Part shown: piece after piece, positions 13,381 through 24,215 of the stretch
How positions within the stretch are numbered: the stretch's first letter is position 1
How the letters are laid out: every line of letters starts with the position of its first letter
DNA from: Laguncularia racemosa
Taxonomy: Eukaryota; Streptophyta; Magnoliopsida; Myrtales; Combretaceae
NCBI GenBank assembly: GCA_037954665.1
Contig: JBBMOL010000039.1
Location: forward strand, 1,984,001 to 2,048,000
Reading direction: 5' to 3'
DNA length: 64,000 bases
Program-made: the position numbers and the translations under genes
Notes under the pieces: generated by a model
Told to the model about the DNA's origin: nothing
Database searches by the model: none
The model's input: only the letters and a program-made list of their open reading frames with translations

Positions 13381-14700
13381 TCCTTGTTATCAATCGTGAA
13401 CGAGCAATAGTTGAGGTCTAATTCAAATAAATTCACTAAAATAATATTAATTTTAAAAAATAATCACAAAATAAAATATTTCATAAATAGATAGCAAATG
13501 CACGAACCTAAAATGTGTATTCAGTTGAACCATAATTAATAAAATTGAATATGCATACCGTGTTGCTTGAAAGTGCGGAGCATGCCTACACCTTCAAGCA
13601 ACTACTCAAAGTAATTTTTTTCTACTAACATCTTCCACCATTTAATAATTTCATCCAACTTTTCTCTACTGTCAAATAATTTCATTTATTCGTCACCTTA
13701 CTCTCATAAACCTATAAAAATTACTACAAATTTACACAATATCACAACATATAAATTTCAATGGCCATACGCAGAAGAAAATTATTACACCGACTTTTAG
13801 TATAATAAATTCACAAGAAGAGAGCTACACTTCCTTCATCTCTCTTTCTCCTTCCTCCATCTCTCTTTCTCGTTCCTCCAACACTCTTTCTCCTTTCTTA
13901 CTTTAATTTTTATGTAGGTTTCACATATAGAAGAAGAAAAACTTGTACATCTACGAGGAGTTTAAGAGTGTCAACAAAAGATCTTTCCAATTTCTTGAAA
14001 AAAAAAACTTTATTATGCTATATTTCGATACATTTTTTTCATAAAAAAATTATTTTTTTTTCCTATTATGTTATTTTTTTCATAAAAAATTTATTTTTTT
14101 TTCCTATTATGTTATTTTTTGTCAATCTACAAAACATTAGCTATAATTCTTCATAGTTTTTTTTTATTAAAATACTAGTAATTGTTTTTAATTTGTATTA
14201 TGATAGGCATGATTTATGTAAATGTTGTTGTACGTAATATGTAAAGAAGATCAACATTATGCACATTAAAAATTTTGTATTATTTTTAAATGTAAAATTT
14301 TGGTTTATTATTTAAATCATTTCAAAAAATTTATAATTAAATAAACATTAAAAATTAAATTTTAAAAAATACACAATAATGAAAATATTAATATTAAATT
14401 TTATTATTTGAAAACAATTTTAAGTATGAATTCAATAATTTTGAAAATTATTAAAAAAATTATAAACTATTTTTTCATCTATTCTTATGTAAACTTGCAA
14501 AAAAATTTTGAAAATTTTTAAAATTAAAAAAGTAATTTTTTTTAATGCGAAGAATTTTTTTTTGAAAAAGTAACTTTTTTCTTTCATTATACAAATTAAA
14601 TGGAGCCTAGACCTTTTGATCGATTCTTTTTAATGTAGCAGAAAGGACATCGTTTATAGTCCACATGGGATAGAGGGGTAAACTACATGTAACTTGTCAA
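13381..14700. other. AT-rich stretch, no gene seen
   Basis: Very AT-rich sequence with many homopolymer runs. The pyrimidine-rich CTCTCTTTCTC segment near 13845-13900 and the small tandem repeat at 14040-14122 are the only structures noticed. Confidence 0.5.
14040..14122. repeat. Two-copy tandem repeat, period about 41 bp
   Basis: The string TCCTATTATGTTATTTTTT followed by CATAAAAAA and a T run occurs twice, with units starting near 14061 and 14102. Seen directly; low complexity. Confidence 0.8.
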
Positions 14701-14760
14701 ATTGGTCACTTTATGTTACATTAACAATAGTACAACATTTCACTTCTTCACTTTTATGAT

Positions 14761-16110
14761 CAATCATGAGTTTTCATTCAACGTCGCGAGTTATCACTTC
14801 AGCATGTGAAGAACATTATCCTAGTTGATTCACTGATGGAGCTATATCTACAGTTGATGAGATTCCAATGTGTGAGTTGCCTGCCATTCATACAACTATA
14901 TTGGCATTTGATAACTACCTTAGTTGAGCAATAAGGCTAGAAACGCACACATTTCACATGCCGATTGGAGAGTTCACTATCACCCTATAGGATATTGAGG
15001 TCCACTTAGGCCCCTTAATCGATGGTCAAGCGGTAATAAGGAGTAGTTCTTTAGATTGAATTGCCATATGTTAGAGATTGCTCGAGGCAAGGCCAAGGTC
15101 TAGTAGTAAGGGGGCCGCATTAGTATGATGTGACTTCAAGATATGTATTGAATCCTGCCAAACTACGCAGATGAAGAGCAAGTTACACGTCATATGCATG
15201 CATTTATCTTGCAATTGCTTGGTAGATTTATCTTTATCGATAAATCTAGCTCCCTCATACACAACATGTTTCTTCCTCTACTAGAGTGTTTCGATTTGAT
15301 AGGGACGTATAATTAGGGGCCCACATGTTTGGCTTAGTTGTATCACCAACTTTGTATCGCATCTACCACGTCGACTCATGAGATTGGAAGGACAACGATA
15401 CTTCTACAAGTTTGGGCATGGGATAAATTCCCATACATAGCACCTATCAACCAATACGAACTTGTTATAAAGGTTAGACCTCCCTTAACCGCACACTGGA
15501 GAACAAGCCTGGACTCTCAGTATCACCTAATCCACGTTGTTGCTGCTTATTGGGATGCTCTTGACAAGCAGAACAACGAGCAATTATTTCTTCAACCTTT
15601 TTCACTTTTCTGTTTCATCATATGTATTATTAACCTTAAATCTTACTTATTATCCTTTAAGTCGGGAGGGAGTCATACACAAGTAATCCAATTCACATCC
15701 TACTACCCTTCTATGGAACAAGCAAACACATTTGGACTGCTCGAGTACCACTAATATGTTTCTACATAATCGAGCAACATTTCCCTAACCATGTTACTAA
15801 GCAGTTTAAGGGCTGCCAATATATTTCATATGATGTAAACACACAACCAAAGCTCCATCGGATAGCCCTATATGGGAGGGTTGACATGGATTGGCCAATA
15901 TAACATGCACCATTCATCACCGTAAGGGAGGAGCATTTGGCCCGATTGGTTCATACATAAGGCCCTCGTAGGGTGTAACAGAAATACAAGAGGTGGTATA
16001 AATCTATCAGGCATAGACATATAGCACGTACAAGAGCAGTTCTTAGACATCTAGTAAGTACAACATCAACACTAGCTAGGTAATTCATTGCATATCCAAT
16101 ATTAATTCAA
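14761..16110 (+). pseudogene. Decayed plant mobile domain (PMD, 'aminotransferase-like') transposon gene
   Basis: Plus-strand translation across several frames matches the PMD family, which is found in Mutator-like and other plant transposons and in MAIN-type host proteins. Recognisable blocks in order: RLETHTFHMPIGEFTITL with DIEVHLGPLIDGQAV near 14940-15030; HEIGRTTILLQVWAWDKFPYIAP near 15375-15445; VPLICFYIIEQHFPNHVTKQF near 15750-15810; and KLHRIALYGRVDMDWPI with ITVREEHLARLVHT near 15850-15955. Stops and frameshifts interrupt it repeatedly, so it cannot be expressed as a whole. A 138-codon open stretch (15338-15754) is the longest surviving part. The polar Pro/Gln/Ser-rich tail typical of these proteins seems to continue to about 16720. 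It lies between two LINE pieces. Confidence 0.7.
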
Positions 16111-17299
16111 TTTACAGTCCATTATGACATACAAGTTAATACATTACGGCAAATCCACTTATCCTCAAATCATGTTACGGTAGTTGCTCTAACTAATTAT
16201 GGTCTTAAGTTTATTTATGATCATAGGGGGGTAACATTGTACCTATGGGCTCACTAGGATCAAGGTGCGATGGTTGAGATAGAGGCACAACCTGCTGACA
16301 TTTAGCAACAATGGCAACTAATTCCTGCACATTGTAGGATCACGAGACATAGATGACCTCGAAACATAGCTTAGGCATAGGAATATCCAGTACAAGACCA
16401 ACAACTCCTACTGGATGCCAATGAGATGGACAATGGCTTAGCCCCAATGCCTAACACATGTGTCATACCACATTGTCATTCTATCAATGGTCTATTTCCG
16501 ACACCAGCTACTCTATAGAAGAAACACTCCAACAAGTAACCAATGTATCAGGGTGAATCTTCACAGCATGCTACAAATTGGAGTCCAATGCCTTCCCATG
16601 ACTTCGATGATGCCCCCTAGCACTATCTAACACATGAGTCACAAGCTCCTACTACTCTAGATGGAAGGCCAACTAAAGAGCCCATAAACACATTTTTGCA
16701 GCCGACATAACAATTTAGTAACAGAAGGAACAATAGGGAATATGATACTATTTTATCTTATTTGATATCTAAATCTTTCATCGACATTTGTGATTCATGT
16801 AAATTACTATTTGAAATTTATAAATTCATTAACATTGTTTAATAAATTATTTTTTCCTATTTTTATATCTATGTTTTTATGTTTTTTTTTAACAATTATT
16901 TCATTTTTTTTTTATAATTCTTTTCACAAAGTTTATTTATGATTTTCTTTGCATGATTTTTCATAAAAAAAATTCAAATGATAAATTTTCTCAAATTTAT
17001 TTTTTTTTATTTATAAAAAAATTAAAAGTTCACATAAGAATAGTAAAAAAATCATAAATTTAAAAATTATAAAATTGATTTTAATTTTTTTATAAAAAAA
17101 AATTAAGCATTTGCATGTTTGCGCCTTCAATTTTGCCAATTTTGGCTCAACTGAAAACTTGTTATGGATCCACACATTTACAACCTATTTTGGAAATAAA
17201 TTTTTTCAAATACCTTATTTCCCAATTATTTTTCAAAATTAGTATTATTTTAATGAATTTCTCAACTCTATTATATTATCCGCACTAACAAATCAACTA
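16111..17299. other. PMD tail remnant, then AT-rich sequence
   Basis: The first 600 bp look like the degenerate 3' part of the PMD gene (codon-like composition, many stops). From about 16740 the sequence turns into A/T homopolymer-rich spacer with no open frame. Confidence 0.4.
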
Positions 17300-18960
17300 A
17301 ATGGAAGCAACTAACATATTATGAAGATTAGCTATGTAAGGAGGCCTTATTGTCTGTTGTATATAAGTTGTTGCTATCGCATTAAATTGCTAATGTCATT
17401 TCTACTTCTTAGAAAGAGGCAAATTTGCTAAATGATAGAGATAGACTACAATAAGTCACCATGTTCTGTTGTTCTCCTCTAATACCAAATTTGCCACAAA
17501 AAGAAAAAAAAAACCCTAAAACTACTAGTTTGCTATGAGATTTAAATTTGACTTTAGCCAACTACCAACTTAAAAGCTGATAGACATTTGCAAACTTACA
17601 TAAATAAGGAAATCCAAACTACATAACCACTTTATTTCATAACTTAGCCATTAAGTATCTAGTGAAATAATGAGAAATTAAATCCTCATCTACCTTGCAT
17701 AAATAACATCCCAAAATCAACACACAACTCCCTTTCCCTATAATTTCACCTATAGACCAATAAAAAAACATGAAGCAACTTCCAAAAAACATTAAAATTC
17801 TTGGTGGAATGCTTTTGTTCCAAAACCAAAATAGTCTTAGTTTAGTTGTTGTTTTTCCCTCAAAGAATGCCATGTTCATTTGTTTTCAAATACACTAGTA
17901 GCTAAATGTTTCTAATGAATCACATTTTAGAAGTTAATAGGGATGCCACATATCAAATTAGCTTTCTCTCTACCTAATGTAATCTTCAACAAAGAAGCAT
18001 CCCATTCACCATGAACCAAAAAAATCATCCATACATTACTAGTTTTGCTCATTAGTAATTGTAAATTCAGACAAGTTTTCACCAAAGAACCAATCATCAT
18101 ACTAAAAGGAAAACTTTTTCTTCATTTACTCCAAAAGTTATATTATCTCTAATTGCATTCCTAGCTTTGAGTAATCTTTTCCACACTTGAGAGTCTTATG
18201 ATATAGCTTTCACTAATTTAAGATGTAATTGGCCTAAAAAAATTTTGAAAAACAAAGAATTATTCGATCCAAACCACTAAAATAGTTCCATATCTTTCAT
18301 GAAATCTTCAAACTTCTTCATTCCCAATCCTCCCTCCTCAAATTGAAAATAGATAAGTCGTTTCCATTTAACCCAATGGATTCCTTTATTACTTTCACTC
18401 AAATCACAAAGAAGTTTTATGAAGCTGATAACACATTTAGGGGGATTATGTGCTTGAAAAATGTACAGTAGAGTTGAATAATGAATGTTTTTTAAAAAAG
18501 TAATCTTACCTCCTTCTAAGAGCCACCTATTTATCCATGATTTAAGCCTTGTTTTCATCTTTTGTAAAACATCATTGAAAATTAATCTACTCCTCATTCC
18601 TATCAAAATAGGGCAACTAAGATAATAGATATTATCCACTTCTTTAGTAAAACTTAGAACTTTGGAAACTCTATGGACTAATACATCTAAACCACTTTTA
18701 GAAATATAAAAAGAGCTCTCTAAATTATTTTTTATCTGACTCAAAAGCCTCTCAAACAGTGAAGGGAACTCTTAAACTCCTTTAGGAATCTTGCACAACT
18801 ATTAAGGAACATAATGCAATCATCAACAAATGTAAGTTGTGAAACCATTAAAGTACTACCCAATCTAAGATGAAGCTAAGATAGATAAACCATATAAGCC
18901 ATTAATGGGAGCCATTGAATCAATTTCCAATGATCAATGGTTTGAATTGAAGCCTCCATA
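17300..18960 (-). mobile_element. 5'-truncated LINE (non-LTR retrotransposon) remnant: RT end and zf-RVT
   Basis: Minus-strand translation gives the reverse transcriptase catalytic box as LTFVDDCIMFLNSC near 18815-18840 (family consensus FADD). It is followed by a 155-codon open stretch (18277-18744) with YYLSCPILIGMRSRLIFNDVL, RLKSWINRWLLEGGKITFL and EEGGLGMKKFEDF, typical of the region after the RT core in plant LINEs. Degenerate sequence follows, then a zf-RVT-like segment (17637-17879: WNKSIPPRILMFF and CYLCKVDEDLISHYF). Stops are common between these blocks. No endonuclease or full RT was found upstream, so the element is truncated and dead. Confidence 0.75.
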
Positions 18961-20571
18961 TGCTAATAGACAATGGGCTTTGGATTTTAAGCTTAGGTCG
19001 AGCTCTAGGCTTAGGTTGAGCTTGGGCTTAAGTCTTCTTAAGCTTATAAAGGATGAAGCCTACTTCATAATAAGGCCAAATAAGGCCCAACTACACTTAA
19101 AAAGGCCATTTCCAAGTCTTCGTAGGTTGGGTCTAGTTTTCTTAAATCTTTTCACAAGAATAAAAAACCACTCTGTGGTATTAATTAGACTATAAGCTCA
19201 ATTACCCAAATCACCCCTTACATTTTTTTCTTGACCAAAAGTTCTTTTAATGAAGTCTTGATGGTTTAGGCATTTCATTGAGCTAGTTTCTTCAATTATT
19301 GTAGAGTATATGTAAAACATTGAGTTGCCACTTGCATTGTTTAACTCATTTGTGAAAATTGTTTATGTTCTTCTTGTTAATAAGCTGTAGGAAAGTAAAT
19401 TTAGCATTTCCATTATTGATGTGGTATTAACCTCTCAAAGTATACTATTTTGATCTCATGATCATTTTGTTGTCCCCATATAAGCTTGAAAGTCTAGTGT
19501 GATGATATTGACAATCTAAAGTAAAGGTGTAGAATTCAAAAAATAAGTAAAGTTAAGATAGTGAATCCATTATTATCCCAATATAAATATATATTAAACC
19601 AAAATTTCAGTGCTTTAATTGGTTGGTAACCACCCAACCCCTAACACAATCCATTTGTAAACAAATTTGTGCAAAAAATAAATAAATAAATCCATATCAC
19701 AACCCATTTATCAATCGTGTTTGAAAATCTAAATCCATAGTTTAACTCATTTAATAAATGTGTTTTGTGTCTAAATTGAACCCCTTTTTTGATAAAAAGT
19801 CTAAAATGATTTTACCACAGTTATAATGTCTATTAAAATGATGAAAACAAAAATATTTACAAAATTAAAGTCTAAAATAATAAGTTACTTGAATTTTTAG
19901 ATATAACGAATTATAATATAACAAACAAAAATCTTAAGTAAAGTAAGTCTAATATTAATATAAAAAATAAATCATTCATTTATTATATTACATTAGTGCT
20001 TTAAATTAAGCCATGGCATAATTGGGTATTAATGCTAATATTCAAATTAATCATATCCTTTATTAACTCTTTAAGAAAGATTGTTAAATAGTGTACATTG
20101 AAAAAAGCTATTAATGAGGTATCATTGACATTAACGAGAATGATTCATCATTCTCTTCATCTTTTTCTATTATTTTTATATCATAAAAACTTAATGGGTA
20201 TAGTGAATCATCAAATTCAAAATGTACATTTCAATTGAAGCAAATTACAAAAAGGTAACATGTACTTTGAGTTATTTGTAAAGAGATTATGTATGTTTTT
20301 TTTTTTTAAATAAAGATTTGCCTATATTTTTTAATTTAATGTCAATAATATGACACATGTCGATCTTCTATTAGTTAGTAAATAATTAATTAATATGGTA
20401 ATATTAGTAAATAATTAATTAACATTAGTAATAAAATAATATTAATTAAATAAAGTAATATCACTAAATAATCAATTATTTACTACCAAATGGAACATTG
20501 TGCCATTATTTGTTATTGATATAAAATTAAAAACACGGGTCATCCGTTTATCCTATAAACAAAATATAGAT
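18961..20571. other. AT-rich spacer, no gene seen
   Basis: No supportable coding region. From about 19800 to 20560 it is dominated by TTAATTAAT-like strings. One plus-strand open frame at 18905-19195 has repetitive Leu/Arg/Ser-rich content and no recognised family. Confidence 0.5.
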
Positions 20572-21777
20572 TATTGGTCCCAAAAAAGTAACCAAGAGGG
20601 AGGTGAATTGGTTGCTTTAAAATATTAACTTTCTTTCTTAAAAATTAGATCACATCCCCAATTAGTTGTTTATAAATTATAGCTTTGAATTTTCTTTGCA
20701 AACACAACAAATAATTAAATGCATGAAAATAAAAAGAGTGGAGTAAGAGAAGTTTGCACAAGGATTTATAGAGGTTTCACCTCAAGCATCAATCATCTCT
20801 TCTAGCTCTAAGCCTAGGACCCAATATTCCATACTGGTATATTCCAGTATATTCAATCTAGAAGCAAAATTACAAATAGTGATTATAATTCACTCTATCA
20901 AACTTCATGCTATCACTTAGTTATATCTGAACTCAGAGCCTATTTGTAATCTAACTCTCACAAAGTATCAAAATCAATGAGGAATAAAGATAATGAAATC
21001 TTCATGTCTCCTTTTTTCTTGGATGCTAAGGTTATTTAACCTCAGATCATGCAACGATTAGAAGATGATAAACTAAACGTTAGAGATAAGATTTATTCCA
21101 GATATTTTTCATTTGTTGGAGACCATATCTTTTATGCTTATCTCAAATTCAAAACGTTCCTTGATTAGTTCCATGTTGTTACTGAAGTCTATGGATAATA
21201 TTTTCAAAAACTATTAATAATATCTTGGTAAGAATTGCTTCTAATATGCTTCAATTTTAATCAATCTTCATATCCCTTAGAAATAGGAGTGTATCTTATT
21301 TGTTATTCTCTTTTTTTTCCTCCTCAGATGTGGCTTTAGATCTCAAAAAATATAAATCTTCATCACATAAACTTTGCTTTGTCAAATCTGGACCAACTTT
21401 AGTTTTAATTTTTTAAATTGATTATAACTTCAAAATCCCTAAATATATTAAGCAACTTTGTGAAATATTTTGCATATATTACCTAAATATATTCAACTTT
21501 AGAGTTAAGCCTTCAAGTTGATTAAAACTTCAAGGATAGACTTGTTCTACAACATGCTGTTTGTTTCTGCAGTATTTGTTCGTTTAGTAGGTCTACTCCT
21601 TAAGTTAGTCTCTAAGTTACCTTCCAAGTAAAAATTTAAGAGGAAAACTTCTCTTCTAAGAATATTCTTTAATTAAACTGAATTACTTGTATATTATTTA
21701 ACTAAACACTTAATAACTTACTTAGTAATCTCTTAGCTTTTTGCTATTATCAAAACTATTATCAAGAGAACTTAATA
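20572..21777 (-). repeat. Copia 3' LTR
   Basis: 1206 bp, direct repeat of 29210-30480. In element orientation it begins TATTAAGTTCTCTTG (TGTTAAG in the other LTR, so the canonical TG start is mutated) and ends GGACCAATA. It lacks a roughly 65-bp block present in the other LTR. Confidence 0.9.
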
Positions 21778-21792
21778 TTCTCTTCCTTTTTT
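21778..21792 (-). other. Copia polypurine tract
   Basis: On the minus strand AAAAAAGGAAGAGAA directly abuts the start of the 3' LTR, the expected place for the plus-strand DNA primer. Confidence 0.8.
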
Positions 21793-22236
21793 ATGATAAC
21801 AAAACCCTTTATAAACAAAAATATTAAAAAGATCTATTTGAATTTTCATATTTCTTTTTCTATACTAATACTTTGAGTTTTTGTTTATTTTTCACATATT
21901 TTTCTACCCCTTTTTGTTGTCAACAAATAAATAAATAATACTAGTGAGAATGTTAATATAAAGAAGATTCTTCATTAAAGTCATATGCAACGGTAACACA
22001 TCAAAAGTACTTTAAAACAGATAGCAAGAAAGTCTAAAAAGTAAAAACATCAACTAATTTTTCTTTGTTATAGTTTTCTTGATAGACTTTCTAGTACATC
22101 TTTTAATTCTTCCAAACTTTCTTAAAGCAGGAACATTAGCAGGTTGTTGAGATTAGAATTTCTTGAAATTCAGAGGTTGATAAAGAAGGATTTGCATATT
22201 TTATGCCAATTCATTTGAATTCTTTTGAGAGAAGGT

Positions 22237-23601
22237 TTAGGCTTGAGATGATGGTGATTTATCATTTAAAGCAATAGGAGAAGTTGGTACAGAGTTTTGA
22301 TCATGTTTAGCATTAACTTGTGAGTTTGGAAAGTATGAAGCAGCATGACTCTTTTTAGGAGAAGATGATCTAATTGGTTCAGCGGATGCTGGTGAAGGAT
22401 CTACATTAGGATAGGTTAAATTAGGTTTTTCAAAACCTTTCAAGGCATACAGTATTGACTTTTCAAGGTCCTTTCTCATTTCAATAAACCTTTTTTCCAT
22501 TAAATCAACAATATCAGCATTGATGTTAAGTCTTAAAGATTCTCTAGGTGGTTTAACAAGAACACTTTCTAAGTCACTTTCTAACTCATCATCTTCACGA
22601 ACTTTCCTTTCTTCATTAATCTCAAATTTCCCTCCTATTCCAATCTTAAACTTTTTCTTCTTCTTATCCTTCAAAACTTCCCTACCAACTCTCTTAGGTG
22701 ATGTGTTTACCTGCTTTCTAGGTTGTTTAGAATCCTCCGAACCACTTTCTGAGTCCAATGAAAGCTCCCCCTCTGCAATTACCTTCACATTTTTCTTATC
22801 AAACTTAATCTTACAAAACTTAAGATGGTTATACCATGCTCCATCTTTCAAGAACCAAAACTTATCCTTCACTAGAATATTTATATGTTTTAGATTTGTT
22901 TCTCTAATCCTTTTTAGTCCAATTGGTGACTTAATCTTCTTAGATAGACTAAGTTTCTTGAAACTAAACAGCTTCATTAAGAGACTTCCATAAGGTCTAT
23001 ATCCTCTAATCCTCCACATGTGTAAAATCCTACTTGGCATGTCAATTTTCAATTTCTTTTTAATAGCTAGGATTATTACTACCTCCTCTTTAGAAATTGT
23101 TGCTTTACTCTCATTCTTTAACAATATACAATTTGTAACAACCTTATGCCATAGCCTTATCAGCAATTTGATTTCAGTAGAAAATTTAACTTTTTCTACA
23201 AAATCTCCAACTCCATCATTAATTTCCTTAAAAACATCACTTTTTGTAGGATTAACCCACCTTTCATTATCTTTTTCATCTCTCATGTTGAAGCAATCAA
23301 TAAGATCTTTTTGACTAAAATTTACAAATTTTCCTAAAACCCGTGATTTCAAAACAAAACCATATAACATTTCTAGATTATTATAAAATTCTCTTACTAA
23401 ATCCCCATCAACAAGATCAATCACATTATACAAATCTTTACACCCTATATGATCCAACCAGTGTTCCCAATAAAAACCATTATTCCTAGAAAACTTAAAA
23501 TCTATGAAAGAACACTTTAATACCTTGTTCAAAGTTCTTTTCCTTTTCTTAGGTTGAAGACCGTCAGATGTTGCTTTATGAGAGGATTTTCTCTTCTTCA
23601 T
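22237..23601 (-). CDS. Sirevirus third ORF (env-like position), 'putative plant transposon protein' type
   Basis: It is open for 454 codons, the longest uninterrupted frame in the element, and sits between pol and the PPT as the extra ORF of Sireviruses does. The N-terminal part (residues 1-60) is basic with KKRKRTL-like patches. Residues about 30-250 form a conserved-looking globular block (HWLDHIGCKDLYNVIDLVDG, LVREFYNNL, MPSRILHMWRIRGYRPYG). The C-terminal 200 residues are charged, Lys- and Ser-rich, and end in a Pro/Ser-rich tail. I see no clear signal peptide or transmembrane segment, so an envelope role is not supported. The original protein began further upstream (23602-23945), where stops and a frameshift cut it off. 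The Met at 23601 is therefore internal. Function is unknown. Confidence 0.7.
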   Translation of the reverse strand: MKKRKSSHKATSDGLQPKKRKRTLNKVLKCSFIDFKFSRNNGFYWEHWLDHIGCKDLYNVIDLVDGDLVREFYNNLEMLYGFVLKSRVLGKFVNFSQKDLIDCFNMRDEKDNERWVNPTKSDVFKEINDGVGDFVEKVKFSTEIKLLIRLWHKVVTNCILLKNESKATISKEEVVIILAIKKKLKIDMPSRILHMWRIRGYRPYGSLLMKLFSFKKLSLSKKIKSPIGLKRIRETNLKHINILVKDKFWFLKDGAWYNHLKFCKIKFDKKNVKVIAEGELSLDSESGSEDSKQPRKQVNTSPKRVGREVLKDKKKKKFKIGIGGKFEINEERKVREDDELESDLESVLVKPPRESLRLNINADIVDLMEKRFIEMRKDLEKSILYALKGFEKPNLTYPNVDPSPASAEPIRSSSPKKSHAASYFPNSQVNAKHDQNSVPTSPIALNDKSPSSQA

Positions 23602-23945
23602 CCTTTCCTTTTTCCTTAGTTATGGATTCTTCTCTTGGGATTCTTTAAAGTCAATCTCAATCTCAGGGTTCAATTCTGTGTCATCATTCTCATAAGCGTC
23701 TTTCGCGAACTCACTTTCACTAACCCTTTTCTTCATTATCACTTTCTTCTATATCAGATACCTCCTTAATAGGGTTATGCACTCTTTTCAACCTTATTTC
23801 TTTCCTTTTGCATTTATCTTTGTCGAAAGACACCATTTCCTAATAATTAGACAATTCATCCATAATGGTGATGGTTTCTTTGACTTTCTTGGATTTAAAA
23901 CCTTTGGATGCTATTCTAGATATTTTCTTTGAGCCATTTTAGGGT
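23602..23945 (-). pseudogene. Broken 5' part of the Copia third ORF
   Basis: Minus-strand reading shows acidic and basic low-complexity coding sequence that leads into the 454-codon frame: KKISRIASKGFKSKKVK, then a stop, SDIEESDNEEKG, a frameshift and AKDAYENDDTELNPEIEID. A last in-frame stop lies 21 nt (seven codons) before the Met at 23601. The pieces are seen directly; that they once formed one protein with the downstream frame is inference. Confidence 0.6.
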
Positions 23946-24215
23946 TTTGAAATTGAAATTGAAATTAAATAGTGTTTGAGTTTCTTTTGGAAATTTAGTC
24001 ATGAAGAAGCTCGGAGTTTCATTGGTTTCAAGATATAGTTTTTGAGAGAGAGAAGGTTTAATCTCTAAATCAATCTCTGATTTGAAACATTGGGAAAGGT
24101 GCTTTACCGGCTATGAGGATCTTTTAGTTTGCTTATTTTCCATAAAAGGCACACTTTTTATTTACCATTATTCATATTAAAAGAACACATGCAAAAAAAT
24201 ATAAACTAAATACAT

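Noticed and set aside
18905..19195. 96-codon plus-strand frame
   Set aside because: Repetitive Leu/Ser/Arg-rich translation from an AAGCTTAGG-type repeat, with no homolog recognised and no splice context.
22520..22993. 157-codon plus-strand frame opposite the Copia third ORF
   Set aside because: Antisense shadow of the 454-codon minus-strand frame; Ser/Leu/Phe-rich as expected from the reverse of Lys/Glu-rich codons.
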